NCBI RefSeq assembly: GCF_026107645.2
Contig: NZ_JAPCHV010000003.1
Coordinates: 124,001-188,000, forward strand
Source: Flavobacterium sp. MFBS3-15
Lineage (GTDB): Bacteria > Bacteroidota > Bacteroidia > Flavobacteriales > Flavobacteriaceae
DNA length: 64,000 nt
Direction: 5' to 3'
In this document: one piece after another, positions 32,601 through 41,350 of the stretch
How the letters are laid out: each line of letters opens with the position of its first letter
How positions within the stretch are numbered: position 1 is the first letter of the stretch
Notes under the pieces: model-generated
The model's database searches: none
The model's input: the letters and a program-made list of their open reading frames with translations, nothing else
What the model was told of the DNA's origin: nothing
Made by a program: the position numbers and the translations under genes

Positions 32601-33337
32601 AAATGGTGCTTACCGGCGCCAAGCTTGAGCTAAAGCGTGCCAAAAGTCGCATGGGCGCGGAGGAGGAAGAGGTAGATGAATACTACGGATATATTAATGT
32701 CAATAACCAGCTTACCGGATACATTAACCTGCTGTACCCTTTCCGCAATGATAAGGACATAAAGCCTTTCTTCAAGGCTGTAAAGGAGATGAAATCGAAG
32801 CAGGAAACACTCGAACTGGCAAGGCTCGACATAGTAAAAAACAACATTACACCGGAAACCCTGCAACCCCTGCTGGAAGATCCCGAAACCCTGTTTACGG
32901 TATACAACATCGGCAATATCAGCGAAAAGGAAAACCTGGTAAAGAAAGTGGGCGGGCAGGACATAGCCGCGTCGGCCATCTACATACTCAACAACAAGAA
33001 AAAGGACAAAAAGCAACTGGAGTTCCTTGAAAAGAAAACAGTTCCCTATTATGGTTTCAAAGCCGATTTCTATTTCTTCAGGGTTACAGCAAAAGACCCC
33101 GAAGATGATGACGCAGATATTGATGAGCTGGCTGCGGTCGCCTTCCTCCAAAACGAAGACGGCAGCATGGATACCCACGCCTACCGCCGGATAGAGACGA
33201 AAGAGATCATCGATGAGGATGAGCTTGAAAAATACAAGAAGAGCATAATCGACCAGACACTAAACGAGTACAACAGCCGCGCGCAAACCATCACGGCGGC
33301 AGATATGCAGAACCTGTTATACAACCAATTTGAATAA
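29690..33337 (+). CDS. Very large secreted TraB/GumN (TIKI-type) protein
   Basis: 1,215 residues from a TTG start at 29690, the only start that gives a signal peptide (MKRLALLLLFAAASLSAQ). The N-terminal ~275 residues are a TraB/GumN domain related to TIKI metalloproteases: the first GxxH is GSMH (42-45), the conserved Glu is Glu71, and the second GxxH is GAAH (253-256). The remaining ~930 residues do not match anything I recognise. They include beta-rich stretches (about 280-780) and a helical, HEAT-like part (about 800-1000), and end without lipobox, membrane helix or T9SS domain. tag follows after 4 bp. Confidence 0.82.
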   Translation: MKRLALLLLFAAASLSAQEKKYQSLLWEISGNGLEKKSYLYGSMHVSNKVSYNLSDAFFTHLLNADMVAGESDPATWGELTGMMSQQRPYYLSMGYSGFYFKPVGKDGLRKLFSSNSYSLNSLLSRTDETDIENQEDTYLDMFIYRTGRKYNKISVGLEDAKTSVLTIMKVDPTSVKPLENNRAAIQKALKNMSYQDALTHYYREKDLDMIDSLMVLAIPENYLKALLYERNGVMAASIDSLSRKGSLFAAVGAAHLPGKNGVIEALRKKGFTVTPVFDTYGEKGLEKKQQIEAYYVKPSYRQYTTPDGMVTLPLFNQVMESRAMTESPDLANGGYITLKRTLLADFLKKDNKPFDHRSLDSLFYENVQGKILEKKFYTQGSYPYYDIKSTTRTGNAQRYRYYITPLEVITVIMSGEGNYVRQFENDIFSNITFKTMTGKWTKAAPARGGFSVSLPENRAVYGDMQSYTPEDVQMVGYDNGAAYFITEKTFDYATPEDTRFELQRMHYEFYANFDADSTDTAFDKKPLAFLSSAKVGSKDIRLKSVIHGAKYYLMGTVGAADADTEKFFNSFAIEKEAFRDDFRTYADTIGKFTVAIPKRENERLDFVFNYHGMADDDEDTNYFIAESGSVSFVLPSGRKIDVSYSQGHRYEALKPADSVWADIRRNTVAENDYYYNEDDEYALPLAGRKGVAPSTWPEKIWKRISKDSRKRITAEKMTNNKEEGYSQWDFLLEQDNSEQAIKQRYYYRNGFKYDISTLVEKGYKNDDREIEKVFGSFAFTDKVEEGIDYDRVARFIEDTKSEHDSIRRSAIRSALNLRISEKDLPAMMEFLKGFEYKTDESYSVQGLYNKIGQIQHPSVIPFLEKQYKKEGIKASEQFMLLNALTGQKSRAGYKKLLELLEYDLPLSDREYDVSGLFAGFSVDPENSQVLMPDIFQFFSVPEYHAPIVDFVAGLLSEEAIKPGKVKPFKKMVLTGAKLELKRAKSRMGAEEEEVDEYYGYINVNNQLTGYINLLYPFRNDKDIKPFFKAVKEMKSKQETLELARLDIVKNNITPETLQPLLEDPETLFTVYNIGNISEKENLVKKVGGQDIAASAIYILNNKKKDKKQLEFLEKKTVPYYGFKADFYFFRVTAKDPEDDDADIDELAAVAFLQNEDGSMDTHAYRRIETKEIIDEDELEKYKKSIIDQTLNEYNSRAQTITAADMQNLLYNQFE

Positions 33338-33341
33338 TACA

Positions 33342-33902
33342 ATGGCAGACAAAATAAGGTGCAGGTGGTGCGTGGGTGACACGCTCTACGAAAAATACCA
33401 CGATGAGGAATGGGGACGCCCCGTTCATGACGATGATAAACTGTTTGAGTTCCTGCTGCTGGAAACGTTCCAGGCAGGGCTGAGCTGGATTACCATCCTT
33501 CGCAAGCGGGAAAATTTTGCAAAAGCATTCGACAATTTCGATTACAAAAAAATTGCCCGGTACGATGATGACAAGATTGCCGGACTGCTGCAGGATCCCG
33601 GCATCATCCGCAACAGGCTCAAGGTGCTTTCGGCCATATCCAATGCGCAGGCATTCATGAAGATTCAGGAGGAATTCGGCAGCTTTTCCAAATATTACTG
33701 GGATTTCACCGAAGGCAAAATCATAGACAACCAACCCGCTTCAATGGGGCAGGTGCCCGCTACAACACCTTTGTCCGACAAAATAAGCAAGGACATGAAA
33801 AAGCGTGGTTTCAAGTTTGTAGGCTCAACGGTCATCTATGCCAACATGCAGGCTACGGGCATGGTAAACGACCATGTAACGGAGTGTTGGACGCGGGGGT
33901 GA
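33342..33902 (+). CDS. tag: DNA-3-methyladenine glycosylase I
   Basis: 186 residues from the ATG at 33342. Removes 3-methyladenine from alkylated DNA. It starts ADKIRCRWCVGDTLYEKYHD, with zinc-binding Cys and His, and ends NDHVTECW, which supplies the other His-Cys pair. EEWGRPVHDDDKLFEFLLLE and FQAGLSWITILRKRE are diagnostic. It starts 4 bp after the previous gene, so probably co-transcribed. Confidence 0.96.
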   Translation: MADKIRCRWCVGDTLYEKYHDEEWGRPVHDDDKLFEFLLLETFQAGLSWITILRKRENFAKAFDNFDYKKIARYDDDKIAGLLQDPGIIRNRLKVLSAISNAQAFMKIQEEFGSFSKYYWDFTEGKIIDNQPASMGQVPATTPLSDKISKDMKKRGFKFVGSTVIYANMQATGMVNDHVTECWTRG

Positions 33903-33958
33903 TTGTTAAATATTGGATTGTTGGATTTTTAGACGAATTACTCCATACGTAATCCGGT

Positions 33959-34060
33959 TGTCACCGCGAGGAGGAACGACGAAGCGGTCTTTGTGTTTAT
34001 GTCAGGCGTTCACAGGAAAGATTGCTTCGTCGTTCCTCCTCGCAAAGGCAGTGACTCATT
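33959..34060. repeat. Inverted GCGAGGAGGAACGACGAAGC element
   Basis: The 19-mer CGAGGAGGAACGACGAAGC (33967-33985) is repeated exactly in inverse at 34024-34042. The flanks GTCACCG and GGCAGTGAC are also roughly complementary. A third copy of the 19-mer is at 52825-52843. Confidence 0.8.
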
Positions 34061-34089
34061 GTTGTGTCGGCTATAATCAAAGAAAGCAA

Positions 34090-34117
34090 AAAAGCATCCG
34101 CCGCGGCGGATGCTTTT
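34090..34117 (-). terminator. Terminator of the HMA lipoprotein gene
   Basis: Perfect palindrome AAAAGCATCCGCCG/CGGCGGATGCTTTT, followed by a T run on the minus strand. Confidence 0.9.
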
Positions 34118-34137
34118 CATATGATTTGTCAATACGG

Positions 34138-34689
34138 TTACGCGTGGCCGCCGCATGATTTTTTAGCTGATTCTGAGCAGCAGCCGCCTTTTTTCTCAGT
34201 GCCGCAGCCGGCTTTGCTATCGCCTCCTTTTTTAGATTTTTTCTCTTTTTTGGCCGTTTTTTCTTTCTTCTTCTCTTTTTCCTGCTCTACAGAAAAGTAG
34301 GCCTTGTCGCCTGAAGACTTCACTTCAGAAACTTTGTAGGCGCCGTCTGCCAGGCCTTCCACAGTTTCAACAAGCTTTTCAGGGGTTTGCTTTGCAGCGT
34401 CGAATGATACGGTAGCCGTTTTCTTTTCGAAGTCTACTTTGGCTTCGCCTACGCCATCAAGGCCGGCCAGTTTTTTCTCGATCATGGCAGCACATCCCGT
34501 TGGGCAGGTCATGCCGTCAATTTTAAAGCTGGTGGTCTCCAGGTTGGCGGCAGTTTCTTTATTGATGCTGTCTACAGCTGTGCTGTCCTTTTCAGTGCCT
34601 TCCACATTACCGTCTTTAGATTTGTCGTTGCAGCTTGCAAAAAGTACAGCTGAAAGTGCGATAAGCGATAGTTTCTTTGCGAAATTCAT
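34138..34689 (-). CDS. Lipoprotein with heavy-metal-associated domain and Cys-rich tail
   Basis: 183 residues. Lipoprotein signal MNFAKKLSLIALSAVLFASC. An HMA ferredoxin-like domain covers about 52-123, with GMTCPTGCAAMIEKKL. The metal loop is C62-P-T-G-C66, three residues between the Cys instead of the usual two. A Lys/Glu-rich helix (about 135-155) then leads to a tail with five Cys and a His (from GCGTEKK to SCGGHA). It is anchored outside the cytoplasm and probably handles a soft metal such as copper. Monocistronic. Confidence 0.88.
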   Translation of the reverse strand: MNFAKKLSLIALSAVLFASCNDKSKDGNVEGTEKDSTAVDSINKETAANLETTSFKIDGMTCPTGCAAMIEKKLAGLDGVGEAKVDFEKKTATVSFDAAKQTPEKLVETVEGLADGAYKVSEVKSSGDKAYFSVEQEKEKKKEKTAKKEKKSKKGGDSKAGCGTEKKGGCCSESAKKSCGGHA

Positions 34690-34813
34690 GGTATATCTCT
34701 TTTTGGTTTAAAACGTTATTTCAAAACAGATTACAAATTTAAATAAAACGGATTGTAAATTTTGTTATTGTGCGGGTTTATTTAAATTGCCCTGATTTAT
34801 TTCAATGCAGGGA

Positions 34814-37237
34814 TCACTCTTTTACCAGCTTTACCGTACTTACCCTTCCCGAGGCATCTGTTACCTTTACCAGGTAAAGCCCGCCCGCAAGGCTGCTGAT
34901 GTCAAGCGCTGTTCCGGCACTGGCAGCGCCGTAGCTTTTTACCAGCTGGCCGGCCAGCGAATAAACATCGGCCTTTTCGGTCGCCAAAGTAAAACTGAAG
35001 CTGTTGCCTGCCGGGTTAGGGTAGAGGCTCGTTGCAGTGATGTTCCTGTCCTCCGTGCCCAGTGGCGCCTGGAACTTATAAATCGAAACGCTCCGTGCAG
35101 GCAGGGCATTCAGGGCAGCATCGTCCAGGCCGCCATTGCCGTCAAAGGTGATAGCCAGGGGCAGGCCCCCCATCATTTCCTCAGCATCATAGCTGCCCGG
35201 TGTTACTCCGGCGGCCGGCATAGAAATGGTAACATCGTTCAGCGCTGCACTCCCCAGGTTGGCTACAACCAGTACATTCTCGCCTTCATACTGCCTCAGG
35301 AACGCAAACACGGCAGACGATGATGCCTTGACAGCCTTAAAAGTTCCCTTCGTCAGCGCATCCTCACTATGCCTCATCGAAATAAGGTTGCGGTAATGGT
35401 GCCATAACGAGGTAGTATTGCCTTGCTGTGCCGCTACGTTTTTGGTGGTATAATCTCCATTTATGGCCATCCACGGTGTGCCGTTGGTAAACCCTGCGCC
35501 CGCGGTCCCGGTCCATTGCATTGGTGTCCTCAGGTTAGGGTCGGGCTTCATGCCGGTCATGCCTATCTCTTCGCCGTAATAAATGTAGGGTATGCCCGGC
35601 AGGGTAAGCAACAGGGCCGAGGCAGCTTTCATTTTGGCTATGTCGTTGTTAAAAACGCTCATTACCCTGTTGGTATCGTGGTTGCCCAGTATGGTCCCGA
35701 ATTGCAGGAAAGGGTAGGCTTTCATCACTTCTTCCATCTGGTTGCCCAGGTCGGTCGCATTGCCGCTGGTCAGGCCGTTCAGTATGGCGTCGGCAAGCTC
35801 AAATTCAAAGCAGTAGTCCAGGCCGTTGTTGTTTACATATTGCGATGCAATGGTGGTAAGGTCCCAGGCCTCGCCTACGGCAAAGGCATCCGGTTTGACC
35901 GATTTGTAGAAGGCACGGAACTCCTGCCAGTAGGCAATGGTTTCGGGCGTGTTTTGCACCGATGTGCCATTTTCATGCAGGAACTTTACGGCATCCAGCC
36001 TGAAGCCGTCCACGCCCATGTCGTTCAGCCAGAATTCGGCTATTTCCTCAAAGGCTTCGTGCACCTCAGGATTATAAAAGTTCAGGTCGGGCATGCCGCC
36101 GTAAAACGCACCATAATACCAGTCGCCATTATAGGCATACCAAGGGTAATTTTCAAACGGTCCGGGTGTACCGGGGTTGTTGTCCTCCCAAATGTACCAG
36201 TCGCGCTTGTCGCTGGCGGGGTTCTTGCTCGATACGAACCACGGGTGCTGGTCGCTGGTGTGGTTCATCACCATGTCAATGATCACCTTTATGCCGCGTG
36301 CGTGTGCCGCCTGCATGAACTCAATGAACTTGGGGTTATTGCCATAGTCCTGCTCCACGGTCATATAATCCGATACATCGTACCCATGGTACGAGGGCGA
36401 CTGCTGCACCGGCATGAGCCAGATACCGGTTATGCCCAGGTCGGTAGTGGTATTAGGGTCGCCATCATTAAGGTAATCCAGCTTATCAATGAGGCCCTGC
36501 AAATCGCCAATGCCGTTGCCATTACTGTCGCGGAAACTGCGTATGAATACCTCATAAAACACACGGTCGTTCCACCAGTGCGTTTGCATGGCATCCACAC
36601 GAATAAAATTGGTGAACGTGTGCGAGGTCGATTCGCCTTCGATGTTGGTCACCGTGAGCGTTATATTATAGTTTCCGGGTGCTGCATAGCTAACCACAGG
36701 GTTTTGCAGTGCCGATGTTTGAGGGGTTGCGCCCGGCATTGTCCATTCCCATGCAACAGGATTCCCGGCAGAGAGGTCGAAGTATTGCACTGCCTGGCCC
36801 GGCTGTACCACATAGGCACTGGCTTCGGCCTGTATGTCCAGCACATTGGGCGGCAGCACATCATTGTACCAGTAGGCTACCACGCCGTTTTGCATTACTG
36901 TATAAACCCGGTTAGGGCCCGCATTCGGAAATTCCTCGGTGCCGTTCCATTGTGCATTGATGCGTGTTTTGAATTGTATGGTCGAACCGATAGTGAGGCT
37001 TACGCTGCCGGTATAAATGCCATCGCCATCAGTGTCGGAAAGCACTGTGGTAGGGGAACCCCAGTTGTTGAAGGAGCCCGCGATATCCACAGTTTGCGTA
37101 TCAGGATTAAAATTGCCAAGCGTCACCTGGTGGTTCATGTTCACCTGGAACTGGACATTGGTGTTTTGTGCCAACATACCCATTGCAGAAAGCAACAGCA
37201 GGATGGAATAATGTAATTTGGAAAATAGATGTTTCAT
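34814..37237 (-). CDS. T9SS-secreted GH13 alpha-amylase with N-terminal glucan-binding and PKD domains
   Basis: 807 residues. Signal peptide (1-23); early-set/starch-binding-like domain (about 25-125, VDIAGSFNNWGSPTTVL); PKD domain (about 135-215); GH13 barrel (about 220-640); C-terminal beta domain; T9SS type A sorting domain (about 735-807, SLYPNPAGNSFSF to STVKLVKE). Catalytic set intact: Asp415 in GFRLDAVKF, Glu456 in AVGEAWD, Asp521 in GNHDTNR. An extracellular endo-acting starch hydrolase. Last gene of the susC-D-E-amylase row, behind a hairpin at 37264. Confidence 0.93.
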   Translation of the reverse strand: MKHLFSKLHYSILLLLSAMGMLAQNTNVQFQVNMNHQVTLGNFNPDTQTVDIAGSFNNWGSPTTVLSDTDGDGIYTGSVSLTIGSTIQFKTRINAQWNGTEEFPNAGPNRVYTVMQNGVVAYWYNDVLPPNVLDIQAEASAYVVQPGQAVQYFDLSAGNPVAWEWTMPGATPQTSALQNPVVSYAAPGNYNITLTVTNIEGESTSHTFTNFIRVDAMQTHWWNDRVFYEVFIRSFRDSNGNGIGDLQGLIDKLDYLNDGDPNTTTDLGITGIWLMPVQQSPSYHGYDVSDYMTVEQDYGNNPKFIEFMQAAHARGIKVIIDMVMNHTSDQHPWFVSSKNPASDKRDWYIWEDNNPGTPGPFENYPWYAYNGDWYYGAFYGGMPDLNFYNPEVHEAFEEIAEFWLNDMGVDGFRLDAVKFLHENGTSVQNTPETIAYWQEFRAFYKSVKPDAFAVGEAWDLTTIASQYVNNNGLDYCFEFELADAILNGLTSGNATDLGNQMEEVMKAYPFLQFGTILGNHDTNRVMSVFNNDIAKMKAASALLLTLPGIPYIYYGEEIGMTGMKPDPNLRTPMQWTGTAGAGFTNGTPWMAINGDYTTKNVAAQQGNTTSLWHHYRNLISMRHSEDALTKGTFKAVKASSSAVFAFLRQYEGENVLVVANLGSAALNDVTISMPAAGVTPGSYDAEEMMGGLPLAITFDGNGGLDDAALNALPARSVSIYKFQAPLGTEDRNITATSLYPNPAGNSFSFTLATEKADVYSLAGQLVKSYGAASAGTALDISSLAGGLYLVKVTDASGRVSTVKLVKE

Positions 37238-37263
37238 TGTGTAAAGGTAAGGCAGTTATAACA

Positions 37264-37291
37264 AAAGGCCTGCATTAGATAAGCAGGCCTT
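37264..37291 (-). terminator. Hairpin between the two secreted GH13 genes
   Basis: AAGGCCTGC/GCAGGCCTT with a 9-nt loop; on the minus strand followed by TTGTTATAAC. It could be a partial terminator inside the operon. Confidence 0.65.
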
Positions 37292-37323
37292 CAGAAACTT
37301 AACTTATAAAAACTAACTCAAAA

Positions 37324-40146
37324 CTATTCTTTGATAAGCTTGGCTGTACTTTGGCGGTTGGCTGTATCTGTAATCTTAACAAGATACATACCCGCGCCAA
37401 GGCCGCTAACATCGAATGACGTGTTGGCTTCTGTAGTGCCAAAGGTTTTAACCAGCTGTCCGGTGATAGTATATACTTCTACTTTGGCAGCCGCAGCACT
37501 CAGGCTGAACTGGCTGTTCGCCGGGTTCGGATATAGCGAAACTTTTGCAGCGGCAAACTCTTCCTGTCCAAGTACTACAGGCGGCTGGTTGCCAAATATC
37601 CTGTATTCGCCCGGCTGCAGCTGTATGCTTGCTACCGTGCTCGCAATGGTAGAGCCATCTACAAGGTTATGCCATGTTCCTGCAAGCGGGAAGTTGGTAT
37701 TCACGTTCTGTGCCGTAGTGTTGAAGTTGGCAAGTACGATCACATTCCTCAATTGTGTTGTCGGGATGCTTTCGTTCCAGATGTCTATCCTTGGCAGCAG
37801 GTTGCCCGATGCCACGGTAAATGTATTGGTATGGAAAACGGGGTTTAGCATCCTTAGTTCAATGATGTTTGCCCATGCACCGTAAACAGCCATCCTGTCG
37901 GCATTGTTTTGGTAGCCCAGCTCAAAAGGTATAGGTTTAGGGTTGGTACGGCAATCGGAGTTGATGGTGCCATTCTCGCAGCGGTTGATGCTGAAGCCAT
38001 AGCCCAGTTCGCCAAACTGCCATATCATTTTTGGTCCCGGAACAGTAAGCAATACCGCGCCAAGCGCTTTTTGCCTGTTGAGTGCAGTTGCAAGGTCTTT
38101 CACATTGTAGGAGCCGGAGTTTGCGCCATATTCAAGGTTCTTGTACATCAGCCTTTCCTCGTCGTGGCTTTCGGCAAAGCCTACAAGGCGCGGCTGCTGG
38201 TAGCCCCTGTTCTCAAAATCGATCGAGTTGAAGTTACTGTCGCTGGCATAGCCCATGGTATTTTGGTTGTATGGGTCGGTAAGCTTGCCCCATAGCATGA
38301 TGCCCTTGCCTTCACCTGCGCGGTAGTTGGCCCATTCGGTCTCCTCACCTGCCGAGCTATTGGGCCCGCTGCCGGTACCCATGTGCTCAAATATCACATA
38401 AAAGTCAGGGTCAAGCGCCCACTGCATGTCGGCATATTCTTTCAGTATGGCTACACGGTCGGCCTGGTAGCCGTTGGTACAGCCATCGCTGTTAGGGCAG
38501 TTTTGCGTAAAGCCTTTGGTAAGGTCCCAACGGAAACCATCTATGTTGTATTCTGTAATCCAGTGCTCAATGGTCCTTTCTACATAGTATTGTGTCAGGT
38601 CCGACTGGTGGTTAAGGTCGGTACCAACGCTGTAGGAGTGCATGGCGTTTACGTTGCAGTACGGGTTTTCGGCAGTCGTATTTCCAAAACCGTCACCGTC
38701 AGGGTCATTTACCCACATACGAGCCAGCGGAGAGCGGCCATACACGTGGTTAAGCGCCACGTCGAGTATTACGGCAATACCGTTCTGGTGGCAAAGGTCG
38801 ATGAATGCCTTCATCGATTCGGGCGTACCGTAAGCTTTATCCGGCGCCATGTGGTAGGCGGTGTTGTAGCCCCACGAAATGTTGCCTTCAAACTCCATTA
38901 CCGGCATCAGCTCGATGGCGTTGATGTTGAGGCTTTTCAGGTAGCCGATCTGGTTGCTTAGCGACTGCCACGTTTTTTCGGTGTTAAAGTCCCTGATAAG
39001 CAATTCGTAGATAACAAGGTCTTCCTTTGCAGGCCTGTTAAAGTCAGGCACCTGCCAGTTGTAAGGCGCCTGTCCTGTTTTAATAACGCTTACTTCGAAT
39101 GACTGCCCCTCAGGATATTGCGGCAGGCCGGGATATTGCGCCTCGGTGATGTAAGGATCGTCAAATGGCGAAAGTACAAGGGTAGAGAACGGGTCGGCGG
39201 TTTTTACCATTGCCGGTGAGTTGGCAACAGGTGTTTCGTCGACCACCCAGTACTGGAACGTATGATTATCGCCGGCTACAAAGCTGTATGGCAGCTCCAG
39301 CCAGAATTTTGTGCCGTCTTTTTTCATGGCATACGCCGATGTAGGGTGCCAGTTGTTGAAGCTGCCCGCTACATACACGTAGTCTTTAAGCGGTGCATTC
39401 AGTACAAGCGTTACTTTGGTAGCATCGCCTGCATGGTAGTTGATGCCATCGCGCATTCCCGCAGGCAGTGTAGCGTTAACATTGCCGGGGTTTACAACAG
39501 CAGTAAATTTTTTCGTAATCACGTTGGTGCCCTGTGTTACTACCAGCTCATAGTTCTGGTTGGCAGTAAGGCCGGAATGGGTATAGGTAAATGTCGAAAC
39601 GTTGTTGGACGTAGTTACGCTCGCACCGTTCGACATAAGGTTGTAATTTGCAGGCCCGCCTGTATTGCTGGCGTTTATGCTGAGGTTTGCGCCCGATGCC
39701 AGCAGCGTGGTGCTGTCTTCAAGCGGTGTGGTCATGTTTACCTGGAAAGCCCCTACGTTTATGGAAATGTCAGGGTTGGTTTGCGGCCCCGATGAACCTG
39801 CCGCCCTGAATACAAACCACATTTTGGTAATGGTGCTTGAGGTAGGCACGTTGTAAAATGCATACAGGCTGGTAGGGATCTCCAGCTTATAAGTGGTTCC
39901 CGAAACCAGTGTAAGCGATGGCTGGGCATTCGATCCCCAGGAGCCAACCACGTTGCTCCAGTCGGTACCGTCTACGGTAAGGCCGGTGTGTGCATATATA
40001 GTGCCGTTGTAGCCGGCAAGGCCCGTGCCTGCCTTGTCAAAAAATATGGTTACCGGCTGGTCGGCAAGTACGGGGGAGGGACTCGTGGTCACCTGTGCAA
40101 AGCCAATGAAGCCCAGTAGTAAAAATAGTATTGTAAATTTTTTCAT
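37324..40146 (-). CDS. T9SS-secreted GH13 alpha-glucan hydrolase with CBM48-like domain
   Basis: 940 residues. Signal (MKKFTILFLLLGFIGFAQ); N-terminal beta domains (about 20-240); CBM48/early-set domain (about 250-345, YVYVAGSFNNWHPTSA); GH13 barrel (about 395-750); T9SS sorting domain (about 870-940, SLYPNPANSQFSLS to STAKLIKE) closely similar to that of the neighbour. Asp541 (GFRWDLTKGF), Glu587 (FEHMG) and Asp662 (ESHDEER) are the expected triad. The CBM48 plus barrel plan suits a pullulanase or maltogenic type, but specificity is uncertain. Confidence 0.92.
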   Translation of the reverse strand: MKKFTILFLLLGFIGFAQVTTSPSPVLADQPVTIFFDKAGTGLAGYNGTIYAHTGLTVDGTDWSNVVGSWGSNAQPSLTLVSGTTYKLEIPTSLYAFYNVPTSSTITKMWFVFRAAGSSGPQTNPDISINVGAFQVNMTTPLEDSTTLLASGANLSINASNTGGPANYNLMSNGASVTTSNNVSTFTYTHSGLTANQNYELVVTQGTNVITKKFTAVVNPGNVNATLPAGMRDGINYHAGDATKVTLVLNAPLKDYVYVAGSFNNWHPTSAYAMKKDGTKFWLELPYSFVAGDNHTFQYWVVDETPVANSPAMVKTADPFSTLVLSPFDDPYITEAQYPGLPQYPEGQSFEVSVIKTGQAPYNWQVPDFNRPAKEDLVIYELLIRDFNTEKTWQSLSNQIGYLKSLNINAIELMPVMEFEGNISWGYNTAYHMAPDKAYGTPESMKAFIDLCHQNGIAVILDVALNHVYGRSPLARMWVNDPDGDGFGNTTAENPYCNVNAMHSYSVGTDLNHQSDLTQYYVERTIEHWITEYNIDGFRWDLTKGFTQNCPNSDGCTNGYQADRVAILKEYADMQWALDPDFYVIFEHMGTGSGPNSSAGEETEWANYRAGEGKGIMLWGKLTDPYNQNTMGYASDSNFNSIDFENRGYQQPRLVGFAESHDEERLMYKNLEYGANSGSYNVKDLATALNRQKALGAVLLTVPGPKMIWQFGELGYGFSINRCENGTINSDCRTNPKPIPFELGYQNNADRMAVYGAWANIIELRMLNPVFHTNTFTVASGNLLPRIDIWNESIPTTQLRNVIVLANFNTTAQNVNTNFPLAGTWHNLVDGSTIASTVASIQLQPGEYRIFGNQPPVVLGQEEFAAAKVSLYPNPANSQFSLSAAAAKVEVYTITGQLVKTFGTTEANTSFDVSGLGAGMYLVKITDTANRQSTAKLIKE

Positions 40147-40163
40147 GGTAATTTATATAAGAT

Positions 40164-40192
40164 AATAAAGGGCTGACGAGCAGCCCTTTATT
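40164..40192 (-). terminator. Hairpin between susE and the secreted GH13 genes
   Basis: AAAGGGCTG/CAGCCCTTT stem with a 5-nt loop, then TTATTATC on the minus strand. Likely lowers or protects the downstream message. Confidence 0.7.
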
Positions 40193-40201
40193 TTTATTGT
40201 T

Positions 40202-41323
40202 TTAGTTTTCTATGAAAATGTAACGCTTGTCAAGGTCGTTAAACCACACCTCATAGTTGCCATCAATAACTACACCCTGGAAGTCGCCGCCATTTTCAGA
40301 CATCTGCCCCTGTATTGGAGCTGTCCCTGCACCCCAGTTGCCCGGAAGATCCCACGAGTCATTTGCCCTGAATTTCACTGCAGCAGCTGTGAGCGCAACT
40401 GTTTGCAGCCTCCAAAGGTGTGGCTGCTGTGTAGTGTTGGTCATGTTCGTGTCGTTATCCCATCCGCCAGGGGTAGCCGCGCCTATAATGCCCACCGAGG
40501 TGAAAACAGGCATGGTAACAGGATCTACTGTAAATGGCTCAAGGCTGTAAGTCATTTCGTCTGTATTCATAGTAAAAGTGTAGTAACCTGCGGCAGGTAC
40601 CATAATCTGGCCCGGCTCGTTGCTTCCGTCTTCACCGCTTACGCCAAGTACGCCGGCTGATGCAGAACCGTATTGAGGGTGCCAAGCGCCACGCTTAGAA
40701 AGCACTTTAAATCCGTCAGCAGCGAAATAGCCTGTAAAACGGTAAAGGTTTTGGTTTGCATGGTCCCTGAAAAGAGGTGCGTTGAAAGCGTTCTCGCTCC
40801 ATCCGTGCTCTGTAGCTGCACCCACAAGGAACAGGTCCTGTACCGGTATGGTTACAGAGTAAGGTGTAATGATGTAAGTGATTACGTTAGAGTAAGCCTC
40901 CATCGAACCGTTTGAGCCTACCCACGATTTTACCCTGATGTCGATAGAGCTGGCTTCATCAACCGGCAGTTCCATGGCAAGGGCGGCATTGTTAAGCTCG
41001 GCCATGGTAATGGTCTTATAGGTAGCCCCTCCGGGAACGGTAGCAATGTCACGTGGAGTGGCAAAGTCATTTCCGGTTACATCTATCTGTATCGTGTAGC
41101 TTACTTCGGTAGGGTTTCCGTATGAAATGTCTTCCCATACCATTGCAAGGCCCGGATTGTCCGGGGTATCTCCGTTAAGCACTATAGACCCTCCTGTTTC
41201 AGGAGACAGTATCTGGAATGAGCCTTCAGGCGATAAGTACTTTATCTCCTGCTCATCTTCACATGAAGCAAACCCGCCTGTAATAAGGACAGCTGCGATC
41301 AACGATTTGAATATATTTTTCAT
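40202..41323 (-). CDS. susE: SusE-like outer-membrane starch-binding lipoprotein
   Basis: 373 residues. Lipoprotein signal MKNIFKSLIAAVLITGGFASC followed by EDEQE, an acidic export signal. A SusE N-terminal Ig-like domain (about 25-155) is followed by two SusE/F-type binding modules: about 165-270 (LFLVGAATEHGWSENAF) and 275-373 (VGIIGAATPGGWDNDTNM, KFRANDSW). The aromatic-rich loops are the expected maltooligosaccharide sites. 27 bp after susD. Confidence 0.92.
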   Translation of the reverse strand: MKNIFKSLIAAVLITGGFASCEDEQEIKYLSPEGSFQILSPETGGSIVLNGDTPDNPGLAMVWEDISYGNPTEVSYTIQIDVTGNDFATPRDIATVPGGATYKTITMAELNNAALAMELPVDEASSIDIRVKSWVGSNGSMEAYSNVITYIITPYSVTIPVQDLFLVGAATEHGWSENAFNAPLFRDHANQNLYRFTGYFAADGFKVLSKRGAWHPQYGSASAGVLGVSGEDGSNEPGQIMVPAAGYYTFTMNTDEMTYSLEPFTVDPVTMPVFTSVGIIGAATPGGWDNDTNMTNTTQQPHLWRLQTVALTAAAVKFRANDSWDLPGNWGAGTAPIQGQMSENGGDFQGVVIDGNYEVWFNDLDKRYIFIEN

Positions 41324-41350
41324 TGTATATAATATTAGTTTTTGAGTTTT

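Noticed and set aside
35423..37216. 597-codon plus-strand ORF
   Set aside because: Lies exactly antisense to the secreted GH13 gene (34814-37237). The protein is Gly/Arg/Val/His-rich without domains, and is a by-product of codon bias on the real strand.
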